From positions 1 to 32,465 of the forward strand of contig DAOVJS010000008.1 of the NCBI GenBank assembly GCA_030673105.1: 32,465 nt of DNA, read 5' to 3'. The translations under genes were made by a program, and so were the position numbers. The notes beneath the pieces are model-generated. The model saw nothing but the letters and a program-made list of their open reading frames with translations, was not told the DNA's origin and did no database searches. This DNA is from Spirochaetota bacterium (GTDB lineage Bacteria; Spirochaetota; B62-G9; DRHN01). This document shows, piece by piece, positions 1 to 8,170 of this stretch. The stretch's first letter is position 1, and every line of letters starts with the position of its first letter.

Positions 1-49
1 ATCTGTAATTATTCCTTTCATATAAAAAATTAAAATTAATCTATTCAAT

Positions 50-91
50 ATATTCTAAATAATGTACCGAATATTCTAAATAATGTACCGA
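50..91. repeat. Two perfect tandem copies of a 21-bp unit
   Basis: Bases 50-70 and 71-91 are identical and abut each other. The unit is AT-rich and ends in GTACCGA. It lies just past the 3' end of the minus-strand flavoprotein gene and is the only head-to-tail perfect repeat of this size I noticed. Nothing in it resembles a CRISPR repeat, and only two copies are in view; the array could extend left of the window only if the intervening sequence 1-49 were part of it, which it does not appear to be. Confidence 0.9.
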
Positions 92-107
92 AATAAAGTG
101 CTTGAAG

Positions 108-578
108 TTAATCTTTACATTTTTTCCCGGAAATCTCATCAATATCCAATCTAAGACTGTATGTTCTGTTAATCATTTCTTCTTCAAAGGGATGCTGCTC
201 TTCTCCAGTATAATGATTCATAAGAATATTCAATGCCTCTATCTTGTCCTCCTTTTTGGTTACAAAAGAGATTTTCCCCACCCCCACGACGCTTCTATAC
301 TGCATACTACACTGACAGCCCATATTTGCTTTTACCAGTTCATGGTCAATATCCATTTGAAAACAGACGGTATTGTTTCTTTTAATTATATCTATTTTCT
401 TCCCTTCACGCGCACAATGAAAAAATAATGCCGGATTATCACCTTTTTTATAACCAAAATTCATTGTTACAATGTAAGGAATATTATCATTTGAAAGCGC
501 AATACGACATACATCAGATTTTTCAATTATTTCTTCAATTTCCTTAAAATTAGTGATTTCTCTCTCTTTTTTTCTCAT
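108..578 (-). CDS. Pyridoxamine 5'-phosphate oxidase-like / NimA-family flavoprotein
   Basis: The 156-residue protein has the pattern of the NimA-like branch of the split-barrel FMN-binding fold: an N-terminal helix ending in EKSDVCRIALS, then PYIVTMNFGY, then FFHCAREGKKIDIIKRN, the usual stretch around the flavin or haem contact histidine. Characterised relatives reduce nitroimidazoles, but most members of this group have no known physiological substrate, so resistance should not be assumed. The protein is cytoplasmic, with no signal peptide or membrane segment. The start at 578 is preceded by AAAGGAAA on the coding strand. Downstream on the same strand is only AT-rich sequence with a 21-bp tandem repeat. 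Family assignment is firm; function is open. Confidence 0.85.
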   Translation of the reverse strand: MRKKEREITNFKEIEEIIEKSDVCRIALSNDNIPYIVTMNFGYKKGDNPALFFHCAREGKKIDIIKRNNTVCFQMDIDHELVKANMGCQCSMQYRSVVGVGKISFVTKKEDKIEALNILMNHYTGEEQHPFEEEMINRTYSLRLDIDEISGKKCKD

Positions 579-628
579 ATTTTTTCCTTTGTTATTACAG
601 GATTATTAACTCCTTACTATCTCGTACT

Positions 629-847
629 TTACGTTAAAATGTCGTTATATATTTGAAGAATTTCATCCTCGTATTCAGCCGGAGCCTCAATGTATCCCCA
701 CCCCTTTTGCAACTGAAATAATCCATCTAAAGCCGAGTCATAATAGCTTTTTAGAACGAAGGGTATTTTTCTTTCATCAAGCGTTTTCTGCAATAGCAGT
801 GCGTCCACTTCATTTTCAATCGTTAATATTTTCTTAAAAGGGCCCAT
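629..847 (-). CDS. Small DUF2007-like protein
   Basis: A 72-residue protein starting MGPFKKILTIENEVDALLLQKTLDERKIPF. The pattern (a short strand, a helix with ALLLQKTLDE, then a strand with IPFVLKSYYDS, and a terminal helix) is that of the DUF2007 putative signal-transducing fold, a GlnB-like small domain found in many bacteria with no established reaction. The start has an AGGAT Shine-Dalgarno site 6 bases upstream. It lies about 50 bases upstream of the flavoprotein gene on the same strand, so the two may be co-transcribed. It has no membrane segment. Moderately sure of the family from the pattern only. Confidence 0.65.
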   Translation of the reverse strand: MGPFKKILTIENEVDALLLQKTLDERKIPFVLKSYYDSALDGLFQLQKGWGYIEAPAEYEDEILQIYNDILT

Positions 848-939
848 AGTTTATCCTATTGAATAAAACTTGTTGTATATCGCCTGCCTGCCTGTGGTGA
901 GGGAAGATTTGTCAACAAGAACATCTTAAGAAAAGAAAT

Positions 940-1800
940 TTACACCCCGACTTCCTTTACAACACTTTTTAAAAAAGCAAGGCCCTTTACCGCCAGCTCT
1001 TCCCCGGAATCCGCCAGCTTGCGCCATATCGAGCAGAGACGGTTGATCTCCTCGAAGCTCGGGTCGAACGATTCGATGACCACCGGACCGTCGTATCCGA
1101 TCTTTTTCAGGGCCGTGAAAAATTCATTCCATGGGACCAGTCCGGAACCGGGAATTCCCCGCTGACTTTCACATGCATGAATATAGCCTAGATATTCCTT
1201 GCCGCATGTCTCAACTGCCCTGGTAAAATTGTCCTCTTCACGGATCATGTGGAAAGTATCGAGATGAACCTTGACATTGCCGGTTCCAACATCCTTACAG
1301 TATTGGACCGCATCTGTTGCGATGTTCAGGAAGTGTGTCTCAAAGCGGTTGACCACCTCAACGGCGATGATTAAATCATCCCTGTTCTTTGCATACTCTG
1401 CAACTTCGCGCAGAGAAGTGACGGACCACTCCCACTCCTGCTCCGTACGCGGTTTGCCGGAGCGGTATCCCCAAGCTGCGTAAGATAAGCCGGCTGTGAT
1501 CTTAGATCCGAGAACGATGTTAAGATCGATCAGTTTTTTTAAACGCCCCACTCCCTTTGCCCTTATTTCGGGATCAGGAGAAATGGTATTGGCGTCTTCC
1601 GACAATCCATATGTGGTGACTACCTCGATATCTGTCTTTTCCACTTCTTTTTTAACAAGTTCCATGGGGAACGATTCGATATTTGCAATAAATATGTCGA
1701 TCGTCTCGAAACCCAGTTCCTTCGCCTTTGAGATTATCCAGAGGTCCTTTTCGGTAAAATTTTCAGTCCAAATAAATGAATCCACGCCTAAACGGAACAT
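940..1800 (-). CDS. Ketose 3-epimerase / sugar phosphate isomerase-epimerase family (TIM barrel)
   Basis: I place the start at 1800 (protein MFRLGVDSF, 286 residues) because AAGGAGG sits 8 bases upstream; the open frame continues to 1932 but that extension is AT-rich and unlike the family. The protein matches D-psicose/D-tagatose 3-epimerases: AVEVVNRFE (Glu148), KVHLDTFHM (Asp181), YIHACESQRG (His208) and VVIESFD (Glu243). These correspond to the four metal ligands of the characterised enzymes at almost the same numbering. Such enzymes shift the C3 configuration of free ketoses (psicose, tagatose, fructose, ribulose and xylulose types) using Mn or Co. The substrate cannot be read from sequence. 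It is divergent from an SDR dehydrogenase and close to a sugar ABC transporter, which fits rare-sugar catabolism. It is cytoplasmic. Confidence 0.85.
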   Translation of the reverse strand: MFRLGVDSFIWTENFTEKDLWIISKAKELGFETIDIFIANIESFPMELVKKEVEKTDIEVVTTYGLSEDANTISPDPEIRAKGVGRLKKLIDLNIVLGSKITAGLSYAAWGYRSGKPRTEQEWEWSVTSLREVAEYAKNRDDLIIAVEVVNRFETHFLNIATDAVQYCKDVGTGNVKVHLDTFHMIREEDNFTRAVETCGKEYLGYIHACESQRGIPGSGLVPWNEFFTALKKIGYDGPVVIESFDPSFEEINRLCSIWRKLADSGEELAVKGLAFLKSVVKEVGV

Positions 1801-2016
1801 ACGCTGCCTCCTTGTTAGATTAATGATAATTTTATTATACTGTGGGTAAGGGTTTTTGTTCAAGGAAAATAACGGCCTAAAAATAAATAAACATGAAATA
1901 TATGTTGTAAAAAATGTGAAAATGATATACATAATAATGGAGATGGATAATAATCATGGGTGGTAACATACAAGGATATTAGGTAACTATGGCAGGGCAT
2001 GTGCCTGCAGATGCCG

Positions 2017-2044
2017 TTGACAATGGAGCTTCATTGTTTAATAT
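2017..2044 (+). promoter_or_regulatory. Promoter with an operator-like palindrome in the spacer, for the SDR gene at 2089
   Basis: TTGACA at 2017-2022 and TAATAT at 2039-2044 are 16 bases apart. The spacer region 2021-2036 reads CAATGGAGCTTCATTG, an inverted repeat with 14 of 16 symmetric positions centred on AGCT. A protein bound there would block RNA polymerase directly. The expected local regulator, a LacI-family gene at 9080-9799, is broken. The promoter is read from matches to the sigma-70 consensus only. Confidence 0.55.
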
Positions 2045-2088
2045 ACATAAAATTATCAGATACCAGTTAGAATGAGAGAGGTAAATTA

Positions 2089-2895
2089 ATGAGAGATACT
2101 GTTCTTACGGTAAATAATGTCATTGATCGTTTTAGACTTGATGGCCGAGTTGCACTGGTTACAGGCGCGGCTCAAGGAATAGGCCGGGCTTTTGCTCATG
2201 GACTGTCTGACGCAGGTGCAAAAGTCGCTATAGTGGATTTAAATATGGAAAAAGCGGAGACAGTAGCGCAGGAAATCCTCGATAAGGGGGGAGATGCGAT
2301 CGTAGTTAAAGCTGATGTGACAGATGAAGCTGCTGTTGAGAGAAGCATTAAAGCAATAATTGATACATGGGGACAATTGACGATTGGTGTCAACAATGCA
2401 GGTATTAGTATATGGGAAGATGCGGAATCACAAGCTAAGGATGCATGGGATAAAGTTATAACTTTAAATTTATCCGGAGTCTATCTTTGCTGCAAGCATG
2501 AAGGAAAGGCAATGATTGATAACAATTATGGAAAAATTATAAATACGGCCTCTATGTCCGCCCATATAGTGAATACCCCTCAGCATCAATCTGCATATAA
2601 TGCTTCCAAAGCCGGAGTCGTACATCTTACAAAGAGCCTCGCAGCGGAATGGGCTCCAAAAGGCGTACGCGTAAACAGCATCAGCCCCGGCTATACGAGA
2701 ACTAAACTAGTAGATGACCTTTTAAAAACTCCTGAGGGTATGAAAGTGATGCCGATATGGATGGAGAGAACTCCGGTTGGTAAGATGCTGGACGTTACAG
2801 ACCTGCAAGGAGCTGTAGTCTTTCTAGCCAGCCCCGCTTCAGATCTCATGACAGGGGCTGACATGTTAATTGATGGAGGTTACTGTACCTGGTAG
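2089..2895 (+). CDS. SDR-family dehydrogenase, probably sugar/polyol-specific
   Basis: This 268-residue classical short-chain dehydrogenase/reductase has the Rossmann motif VTGAAQGIG (residues 24-32), an acidic residue after beta-2 (VDLN, suggesting NAD rather than NADP), GVNNAGIS, the catalytic serine in NTASMSA, and the Tyr/Lys pair in AYNASKAG. The C-terminal [13 protein letters not shown] is typical. The pattern after a short N-terminal extension ([13 protein letters not shown]) resembles sorbose reductase, arabinitol and mannitol 2-dehydrogenase relatives, so interconversion of a ketose and a sugar alcohol is a reasonable guess. The start at 2089 has GAGAGG 8 bases upstream. It is divergent from the epimerase and has its own promoter. 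Family certain; substrate inferred from context. Confidence 0.85.
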   Translation: MRDTVLTVNNVIDRFRLDGRVALVTGAAQGIGRAFAHGLSDAGAKVAIVDLNMEKAETVAQEILDKGGDAIVVKADVTDEAAVERSIKAIIDTWGQLTIGVNNAGISIWEDAESQAKDAWDKVITLNLSGVYLCCKHEGKAMIDNNYGKIINTASMSAHIVNTPQHQSAYNASKAGVVHLTKSLAAEWAPKGVRVNSISPGYTRTKLVDDLLKTPEGMKVMPIWMERTPVGKMLDVTDLQGAVVFLASPASDLMTGADMLIDGGYCTW

Positions 2896-3000
2896 GCATT
2901 ATTATTCCTGACAGGTGAGTAGAGTCTCTTCAATTAACAAATTCTCTCATGCTTTAAGTTTCTATGCAAAATTTTTATATTTCCACAGAGTCCCGGAGTG

Positions 3001-3789
3001 CTATTTTAATTTGCTCTGAACGTATTCATGGGCTCTGTAAGGGTTTTGTACCTTAAGCATTCCCCCGTCTATTCCAATTATCGCGCCCGTTATATAGCCC
3101 GCTTCCTCTGAAGCCAGGAATTTAACGAGCGCTGCAACTTCTTTCCCCTCTCCAAAACGGTTCAGCGGTATTTGTTTAACCTGTACATGTCCGCGCTCCT
3201 TAATCATGTCAGCGGTTAAATCAGTAAAAATAATTCCCGGTGCGTATGCGTTTACCGTTATTGCATAAGGCGCAAGCTCTGCTGCGCAAATCTTTGTCAA
3301 CATATTTACGGCCGCTTTACTCACCCCGTATGCTGAAAGGCCAACGTCTGCTAAGTCACTGGAAATTGAAGAAGCGTTCAAAATTCTGCCAAATTTGTTT
3401 TTTTTCATAACTTTTATGCAGGCCTTAATCATAAGGAATTGGCTCTTAAAGTTCACACTAAACATGTTGTCCAGAAACGTTTCTTCCATGTCTTCTACAA
3501 AAGCAAAATCAAATATTCCTGCATTATTCACAAGAATATCGATACGTCCAAAACTTGACCTGACATAGTCAACTACGGCATCAACCCCTGCCTGTTTACT
3601 GATGTCTGCCTTAAGGATGTCAGATTCCAAAGATATCTCTTTAAGTTGTTTTTGAAATTTCAGGGCACGTTCATCATTGGATCTATAAACCGATAAGACT
3701 ATATCCCCGCTTTGCGCCAACACGAGGCTTATGTCCGCTCCTATTCCCCTTGTTCCACCAGTCACAATCGCTACCCGTTTATCAGACAT
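3001..3789 (-). CDS. SDR-family oxidoreductase, FabG-like
   Basis: This 262-residue classical SDR contains VTGGTRGIG (residues 9-17), DILVNNAGIFD, the catalytic serine in LNASSIS, YGVSK as the Tyr/Lys catalytic pair, and a C-terminal TGAIIGIDGG. VYRSNDE after beta-2 has Arg and Ser where NADP-preferring enzymes often have basic residues, so NADP is likely. It resembles 3-oxoacyl-ACP reductases in general pattern, but in a sugar locus, and with no fatty-acid genes nearby, a sugar or sugar-acid dehydrogenase is more plausible. AGGAGG lies 9 bases before the ATG. It is convergent with the other SDR gene and divergent from the ABC operon, with about 245 bases between. Confidence 0.8.
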   Translation of the reverse strand: MSDKRVAIVTGGTRGIGADISLVLAQSGDIVLSVYRSNDERALKFQKQLKEISLESDILKADISKQAGVDAVVDYVRSSFGRIDILVNNAGIFDFAFVEDMEETFLDNMFSVNFKSQFLMIKACIKVMKKNKFGRILNASSISSDLADVGLSAYGVSKAAVNMLTKICAAELAPYAITVNAYAPGIIFTDLTADMIKERGHVQVKQIPLNRFGEGKEVAALVKFLASEEAGYITGAIIGIDGGMLKVQNPYRAHEYVQSKLK

Positions 3790-3871
3790 TGGTGTCCGCC
3801 TCCTTTATGATAAAATTGATTTCAATGATCCACCAATAGCACAACTAAATACAAAATACAACTGAAAAATG

Positions 3872-3901
3872 TTGACAGCAATAACCTTATTTAGGTATCA
3901 T
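3872..3901 (+). promoter_or_regulatory. Promoter candidate for the sugar ABC transporter operon
   Basis: TTGACA at 3872-3877 and TATCAT at 3896-3901 are 18 bases apart, about 130 bases before the permease start. The 245-base divergent region also holds short dyads: ATTGATTTCAAT at 3815-3826 near the SDR start, and AGAAA/TTTCT arms at 3928-3943 downstream of this promoter. These could be operators but are weak. Confidence 0.55.
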
Positions 3902-4034
3902 GTATGCAATTTATACGCTTATGTTTTAGAAACAAAGATTTCTGATAGGAATTCAAAAAAACAGGAAATCATACTGAATACGGAGCTTATGGCAGCAATT
4001 TATTTTTCAACCGTACGATACTAAGGAGAGTACA

Positions 4035-5003
4035 TTGAGTTCATCTGGTGAGTCAAATAAAAAAATTAAAGCACTGTTCGAAAAACCCGAAATAAACGTA
4101 TTGATTGCGCTGTTGGTTTTATGTATCGGGTTGTCATTCGCGAGTCCATACTTTCTGACAGCTAAAAACATAGTAAATGTGTTGAGACAGTTTTCATTGA
4201 TTGCAATCCTGGCAGTTGGTCAAGCGTTGATCATTGTCACGGGAGGCATTGACCTTTCAGTTGGTTCTGTAGTTGGTTTCACAGCATGCTTTGGCGCAGC
4301 GGTTGCAAGGTGGGGCGCGCCCCCTGGAATTACCCTGCTTTCAATTTTGGCGATGGGAGCCGTGGTAGGGCTGGCAAACGGCATGCTTGTAACCAAAATT
4401 GGTATCGCGCCGTTTATTGCAACCCTGGGCATGATGAGCATTGCAAGAGGGTTTTCGCTGCTCATCACAATGGGGGTGCCGATTCACGTCGACCCGACCT
4501 GGATCTCAGTATTCGGCGGAGGATATGTGGGAATCTTCCCGGTTTCGGTAATAACTATGTTGGTAATTGTGGGGGCCGGTTTTGTTTTAGCAAATAATAC
4601 CACACTGGGAAGAAACGTTTATGCTGTGGGTAACAGCGAACAGGCGGCAAAATTTTCCGGTATCCGTGTTGATCGAGTTAAAATAATGGTTTTCACCATA
4701 ACCGGCGTATTGGCAAGTATATGCGGGCTTATCCTTATTGGTCAGCTTGAAGGCGCGGATGCGTTTTACGGCAACGGGTATGAGCTGGACGTGATAGCGG
4801 CAGCCGTCATAGGCGGCATGAGCCTGTCCGGTGGTGAAGGCAACCTCCTGGGCATTCTCGTCGGTGCGGCCTTGATGGGTGTTCTTAAAAACGCATTCGT
4901 TCTCCTGGCCGTACCCGGCTATTGGCAGGTAGTTGCAACGGGCGTCGTTATCATAGGTGCCGTTTCGCTGGACAGCCTTAGAAGGAAAAGGACCGCAAGG
5001 TAA
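4035..5003 (+). CDS. Sugar ABC transporter permease (RbsC/XylH family)
   Basis: This 322-residue hydrophobic protein has the family pattern: NVLRQFSLIAILAVGQALIIVTGGIDLSVG near residue 50, GIAPFIATLGMMSIARGFS near residue 125, TTLGRNVYAVGNSEQAAKFSGI with the EAA-like cytoplasmic loop near residue 190, and VIAAAVIGGMSLSGGEG near residue 255. Expect 8-10 transmembrane helices forming the importer channel, probably as a homodimer. It uses a TTG start at 4035, chosen because AAGGAGAG lies just upstream at 4023-4030. It is the first gene of a permease, binding protein, ATPase operon; the commoner orders put the ATPase before the permease. The likely substrate is a pentose or other monosaccharide. 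Confidence 0.93.
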   Translation: MSSSGESNKKIKALFEKPEINVLIALLVLCIGLSFASPYFLTAKNIVNVLRQFSLIAILAVGQALIIVTGGIDLSVGSVVGFTACFGAAVARWGAPPGITLLSILAMGAVVGLANGMLVTKIGIAPFIATLGMMSIARGFSLLITMGVPIHVDPTWISVFGGGYVGIFPVSVITMLVIVGAGFVLANNTTLGRNVYAVGNSEQAAKFSGIRVDRVKIMVFTITGVLASICGLILIGQLEGADAFYGNGYELDVIAAAVIGGMSLSGGEGNLLGILVGAALMGVLKNAFVLLAVPGYWQVVATGVVIIGAVSLDSLRRKRTAR

Positions 5004-5059
5004 TTAAATTAGTTTAATATAGCATAAGCTATAAAATAATAACATGGAGGAAATGTATC

Positions 5060-6103
5060 ATGCTAAAAAGAAAAGTTTTTTTGGTGGTTTTACTCGTTTC
5101 ACTTGTAGGTGCCGGAATGGTATTTACAGGAAGCGGAAAGGAAGGTGCCGCTCCGACTGGTAAGGATTTTGTTCCTGCAGCCGAAATTGAAGCTCCACCC
5201 GGCGCCTCACTCTACGTTCTACCGGAAGATGTAGTGGCTGACAACCAGATTAGAATCGCCACGATCATGGTTCAGAACAACCCGTTCGGAATGGCAGTCA
5301 TGAAGGGCACACTTTTTGCAAAAGAGATACTCAAAGACAGAAATGTGAAAGTCGATTGGATTTCAGTGCCGGATTTTGACCCCAAAAAGTTTGAAGACGC
5401 AATACAGAATGTTATTACGGCACAGTACGATGCGCTTACACTCTTCGGCCTTTCCTCGGCACTGCAGCCGGTTGTCGACAAGGCCGTTGATGAAGGCATT
5501 CTGGTATACACCTTCAACACGGAACCCGGCCTTGAATCCAAGAGGGGGGCGTTCTGGGGACAGGACGGCTTCTGGGGTGGCCAGAAATGCGGCAAACTGT
5601 TGATTGAAGCAGTGGGCGGTGAGGGCAAATATGCTATTATCACCGGTTCCTTCAACGTACTGGGTCATGAGCTCAGAAGAACCGGCGCGCGGGACGTTCT
5701 GGACAAAAACCCCAAAATGAAAATTATCGGAGAATTCGAGAACCAGGATAAAGCGGAAGAGGCATACAACATTACCCAGAACCTGCTTACATCCAATCCT
5801 GATATCGCGGGTATCTATATAACGGCCGGCGGGCCCTTTGGAGCGGCCAAAGCTATCAAGGATGCGGGGCTCACCGGTAAGGTCAAACTTATATGCCATG
5901 ACTGGATGGCTGAAACTGTAGTGTATATACGAAATGGCGTAGTAACGGCATGCCTCGATCAGGATCCATTTAATCAGGGCTTTGCCCCCGTGGTCTCCGC
6001 GTTTAACAAACTTGCAGCTGGAGTCGATCCTCCGGCAGAAATAAACTGGTTTGAAGGAGACGTGGCGACTCCTGAGAATGTGGCCGAGAAGATTCCTGAA
6101 TAA
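5060..6103 (+). CDS. Sugar-binding protein of the ABC importer (periplasmic-binding-protein type 1)
   Basis: The 347-residue exported protein belongs to the RbsB-like group. Residues 1-23 are a signal peptide (MLKRK, then a hydrophobic stretch). The mature part has RIATIMVQNNPFGMAVMKG, FDAIQNVITAQYDALTLFGLS-like helix and strand, WGQDGFWGG, ENQDKAEEAYNITQNLLTSNPDIAGIYITAGGPFGAAKAIKDAG and CLDQDPFNQG, all typical of the two-lobed sugar binders. The cleavage region reads MVFTGSGKEG: there is no lipobox cysteine where many relatives are lipoproteins, so it is probably cut by signal peptidase I or held by an uncut signal. GGAGGAA precedes the ATG. It lies 56 bases after the permease; a small 6-bp dyad (5018-5033) lies in the gap. 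A strong hairpin follows the gene. Confidence 0.92.
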   Translation: MLKRKVFLVVLLVSLVGAGMVFTGSGKEGAAPTGKDFVPAAEIEAPPGASLYVLPEDVVADNQIRIATIMVQNNPFGMAVMKGTLFAKEILKDRNVKVDWISVPDFDPKKFEDAIQNVITAQYDALTLFGLSSALQPVVDKAVDEGILVYTFNTEPGLESKRGAFWGQDGFWGGQKCGKLLIEAVGGEGKYAIITGSFNVLGHELRRTGARDVLDKNPKMKIIGEFENQDKAEEAYNITQNLLTSNPDIAGIYITAGGPFGAAKAIKDAGLTGKVKLICHDWMAETVVYIRNGVVTACLDQDPFNQGFAPVVSAFNKLAAGVDPPAEINWFEGDVATPENVAEKIPE

Positions 6104-6124
6104 GAACTTGTCTGCTATCCAATG

Positions 6125-6157
6125 AAAAGCAAAGCAGGGTTTCCCTGCTTTGCTTTT
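6125..6157 (+). terminator. Intrinsic terminator or processing hairpin between binding-protein and ATPase genes
   Basis: Two perfectly complementary 15-base arms (6125-6139 and 6143-6157) are separated by TTT. The second arm ends in GCTTTT, so the stem base also supplies a short U run. It starts 22 bases after the binding-protein stop and ends 23 bases before the ATPase start at 6180. In sugar importers such intergenic hairpins usually stabilise or terminate the upstream message so that the binding protein is made in excess over the ATPase. Confidence 0.85.
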
Positions 6158-6179
6158 AATAATTCAGAAGGTGTTCATA

Positions 6180-7700
6180 ATGGGAAAAAATGCAATTTGC
6201 AGAGTGGTGGATATTACAAAGTTTTTCCCGGGAGTGGTTGCTCTTAAAAATGTCAGTCTGGACATTAGAAAGGGTGAAATACACGGAATAATAGGAGAAA
6301 ATGGAGCGGGTAAATCTACTCTTATGAATATTCTTGCCGGTGTTTATCAACCGGAAGAAGGCCACATTGAGTTTGATGGAAAAACTGTCAATTTTAAGGA
6401 TCCCAGAGAAGCACAGGATACCGGGGTTGCGATGATCTATCAGGAACTATCGTTGTCCCGTTCTATGAGCGTTGCCGAGAATATTTTTCAGGGTAGAATG
6501 CTGAAAAATAAAATTGGTCTCATTAATCGTAAAAAGATGTTTTCTGAGTGTAGAAAATATCTGAAGAATCTGGGTGTTGACTATATCGATCCGAAAATTC
6601 TCGTGAAAAATTTAAGCGTTTCTCAGATGCAGCTGGTTGAAATTACCAAAGCAGTTCACCTGAATTCAAAGCTGCTCATAATGGACGAGCCGACCTCCTC
6701 TTTAACCTCAGGTGAAATATCTTTTCTTATGAAGATAATGCGAGCCTTAAAAAATGAAGGTGTTTCAATACTGTTCATCACACATAAACTGGAAGAAATA
6801 ATTGAAATTACGGACAGGATAACCGTTTTGCGCGACGGTCGCTTAATAGAAACACTTAATATGAAAGATGCTACCATCAATCAAATGGTGTCCTTAATGG
6901 TCGGCCGGGACTTCGAAAAAATAGTACACAGACAGTTCATAAAGGATTATTCCAATAAGGAAGTTGTGCTGGAAGTCCGGGACCTAAATTATGAAAATAA
7001 AGTAAAGGAAGCCAGCTTTAAATTATTCAAAGGCGAGGTCCTTGGTTTAACAGGCCTGGTGGGAGCTGGCAGAACCGAGCTCCTGCAGTGTATTTTTGGA
7101 GTAGATAGAATCTCTTCAGGGGCTGTTCTGGTAAACGACAAACCCGTAAAGATAAAACATCCTGCAGATGCAATAAAACTAGGCATGGGAATGATTCCGG
7201 AAGGTCGTAAGGAACAGGGAATGTTTTTGAAGCTAACTGTCAAGGATAATATGACAATGGTACACCTAAAGCAGCTTGCGGGCCGATTAACGTTCATTAA
7301 AAAAAAGCGGCAGAGGGATATTGCAAAGAAATATGTCGATGAATTAGCAATTAAAACACCAAGTCTCGAGCAAATAGCTGAAAACCTGAGCGGCGGCAAC
7401 CAGCAAAAAACCATTATTGCACGATGGATCATGCACGAACCCCAGATTTTTTTCCTGGATGAACCTACACATGGTATTGACGTTGGCGCCAAAGCGGAAA
7501 TTTATCATTTTATCGACGATCTGGCAAAGAGCGGCGTATCAGTTATCCTCTTATCTTCCGAGTTGCCGGAAGTGCTTACGATGTGTGACAGAATTATGGT
7601 CATGCATCATGGAGAGATCAAAGGCATTCTTTCTCATAAAGAGGCGGATCAGGTCAAGATCATGAAATTAATTATAGAAGATAAAGAAAAATCGGCATAA
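6180..7700 (+). CDS. Sugar ABC transporter ATP-binding protein (RbsA/MglA/XylG family, two ABC domains)
   Basis: I start the protein at 6180 (MGKNAICRVVDITKFF, 506 residues); an upstream TTG at 6150 lies inside the hairpin arm and is not used. GAAGGTG precedes this ATG. The first ABC domain has GENGAGKST (Walker A), a signature-like LSVSQMQ and LLIMDEPT (Walker B). The second has the degenerate Walker A GLVGAGRTE usual for this family, LSGGNQQKT and FFLDEPTHGIDVG. It energises uptake through the permease at 4035-5003. It is the last intact gene of the operon; a broken gene follows after 55 bases, its TAAGGAG ribosome site still visible at 7739-7745. Confidence 0.94.
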   Translation: MGKNAICRVVDITKFFPGVVALKNVSLDIRKGEIHGIIGENGAGKSTLMNILAGVYQPEEGHIEFDGKTVNFKDPREAQDTGVAMIYQELSLSRSMSVAENIFQGRMLKNKIGLINRKKMFSECRKYLKNLGVDYIDPKILVKNLSVSQMQLVEITKAVHLNSKLLIMDEPTSSLTSGEISFLMKIMRALKNEGVSILFITHKLEEIIEITDRITVLRDGRLIETLNMKDATINQMVSLMVGRDFEKIVHRQFIKDYSNKEVVLEVRDLNYENKVKEASFKLFKGEVLGLTGLVGAGRTELLQCIFGVDRISSGAVLVNDKPVKIKHPADAIKLGMGMIPEGRKEQGMFLKLTVKDNMTMVHLKQLAGRLTFIKKKRQRDIAKKYVDELAIKTPSLEQIAENLSGGNQQKTIIARWIMHEPQIFFLDEPTHGIDVGAKAEIYHFIDDLAKSGVSVILLSSELPEVLTMCDRIMVMHHGEIKGILSHKEADQVKIMKLIIEDKEKSA

Positions 7701-7755
7701 TCAAAACAGATCCCTGTGTTTGCCCGGCTTGACTGTAGTAAGGAGAATTTTATAA

Positions 7756-8042
7756 ATGCGCTCAGGGCCAACCACATTCATGGCGCATATAATGAATGTT
7801 GATGTTTATAAAGCGCTGTACCGGAAATTTGTTGCATCCCTTGGATATGTGTGAAAATTGTCTATATGCGTGAATGTTAAGCTAATTTTTATTGTATTTG
7901 AGCACTGCCCGGACAGCCTGAAGCCGGAGCATATCGAAAAAATTGCCGGCCGCGGCGTTGGACTGTTTGTGGGGAAAAAAATAAAAACTTTGAACATATT
8001 CAAGTGCTCATTGAGCAGGAAATGAACCGAAATTATCACTAA
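7756..8042 (+). pseudogene. Decayed short gene of unknown family, downstream of the ABC ATPase
   Basis: An ATG at 7756 with AAGGAG 10-15 bases upstream opens MRSGPTTFMAHIMNVDVYKAL and runs 32 codons to a TGA at 7852-7854. The same frame then continues without a stop through a protein-like stretch (EHCPDSLKPEHIEKIAGRGV, from about 7900). Near 7981-7989 the better coding sense moves to another frame that ends FEHIQVLIEQEMNRNYH and a TAA at 8040-8042. One in-frame stop plus one frameshift in about 95 codons indicates a relic, probably the former last gene of the sugar operon. I do not recognise the family. A real 32-residue peptide is possible but less likely. Confidence 0.5.
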
Positions 8043-8103
8043 TTATTACTTCCTGTGGCTGGCAGAGAATATTTCAGTTTAATCCTTGTACACAATAAAA
8101 GTG

Positions 8104-8133
8104 TTGACAAACGCTCACTTAGACACCATATTA
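8104..8133 (+). promoter_or_regulatory. Promoter candidate for the toxin-antitoxin operon
   Basis: TTGACA at 8104-8109 is followed after 17-18 bases by CATATT/ATATTA around 8127-8133. The -10 area overlaps the perfect palindrome TATTAATA (8129-8136) and two direct copies of CCATATT (8126-8132 and 8137-8143). Ribbon-helix-helix antitoxins normally bind such short repeats over their own promoter, so autoregulation here is plausible. The -10 match is imperfect. Confidence 0.45.
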
Positions 8134-8170
8134 ATACCATATTGGAACCATGAAAAATATAGAGGTAGTT

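Noticed and set aside
50-91. Start of a CRISPR array
   Set aside because: The two 21-bp copies abut with no spacer between them, and no cas gene is present.
102-428. A 108-codon plus-strand frame at the left end
   Set aside because: It is antisense to the flavoprotein and has no ribosome site or protein-like pattern.
108-578. Nitroimidazole resistance gene
   Set aside because: The protein is NimA-like only at the family level; most such proteins are not resistance determinants.
1801-1932. N-terminal extension of the epimerase to 1932
   Set aside because: The extension is AT-rich and unlike the family, whereas AAGGAGG stands just before the ATG at 1800 and metal-ligand numbering then fits.
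5105-5150. Lipoprotein signal for the sugar-binding protein
   Set aside because: No cysteine occurs in the cleavage region (VFTGSGKEG), so a lipobox cannot be claimed.
5363-5899. A 178-codon minus-strand frame across the sugar-binding-protein gene
   Set aside because: It lies fully antisense to a confidently assigned gene and has no domain pattern.
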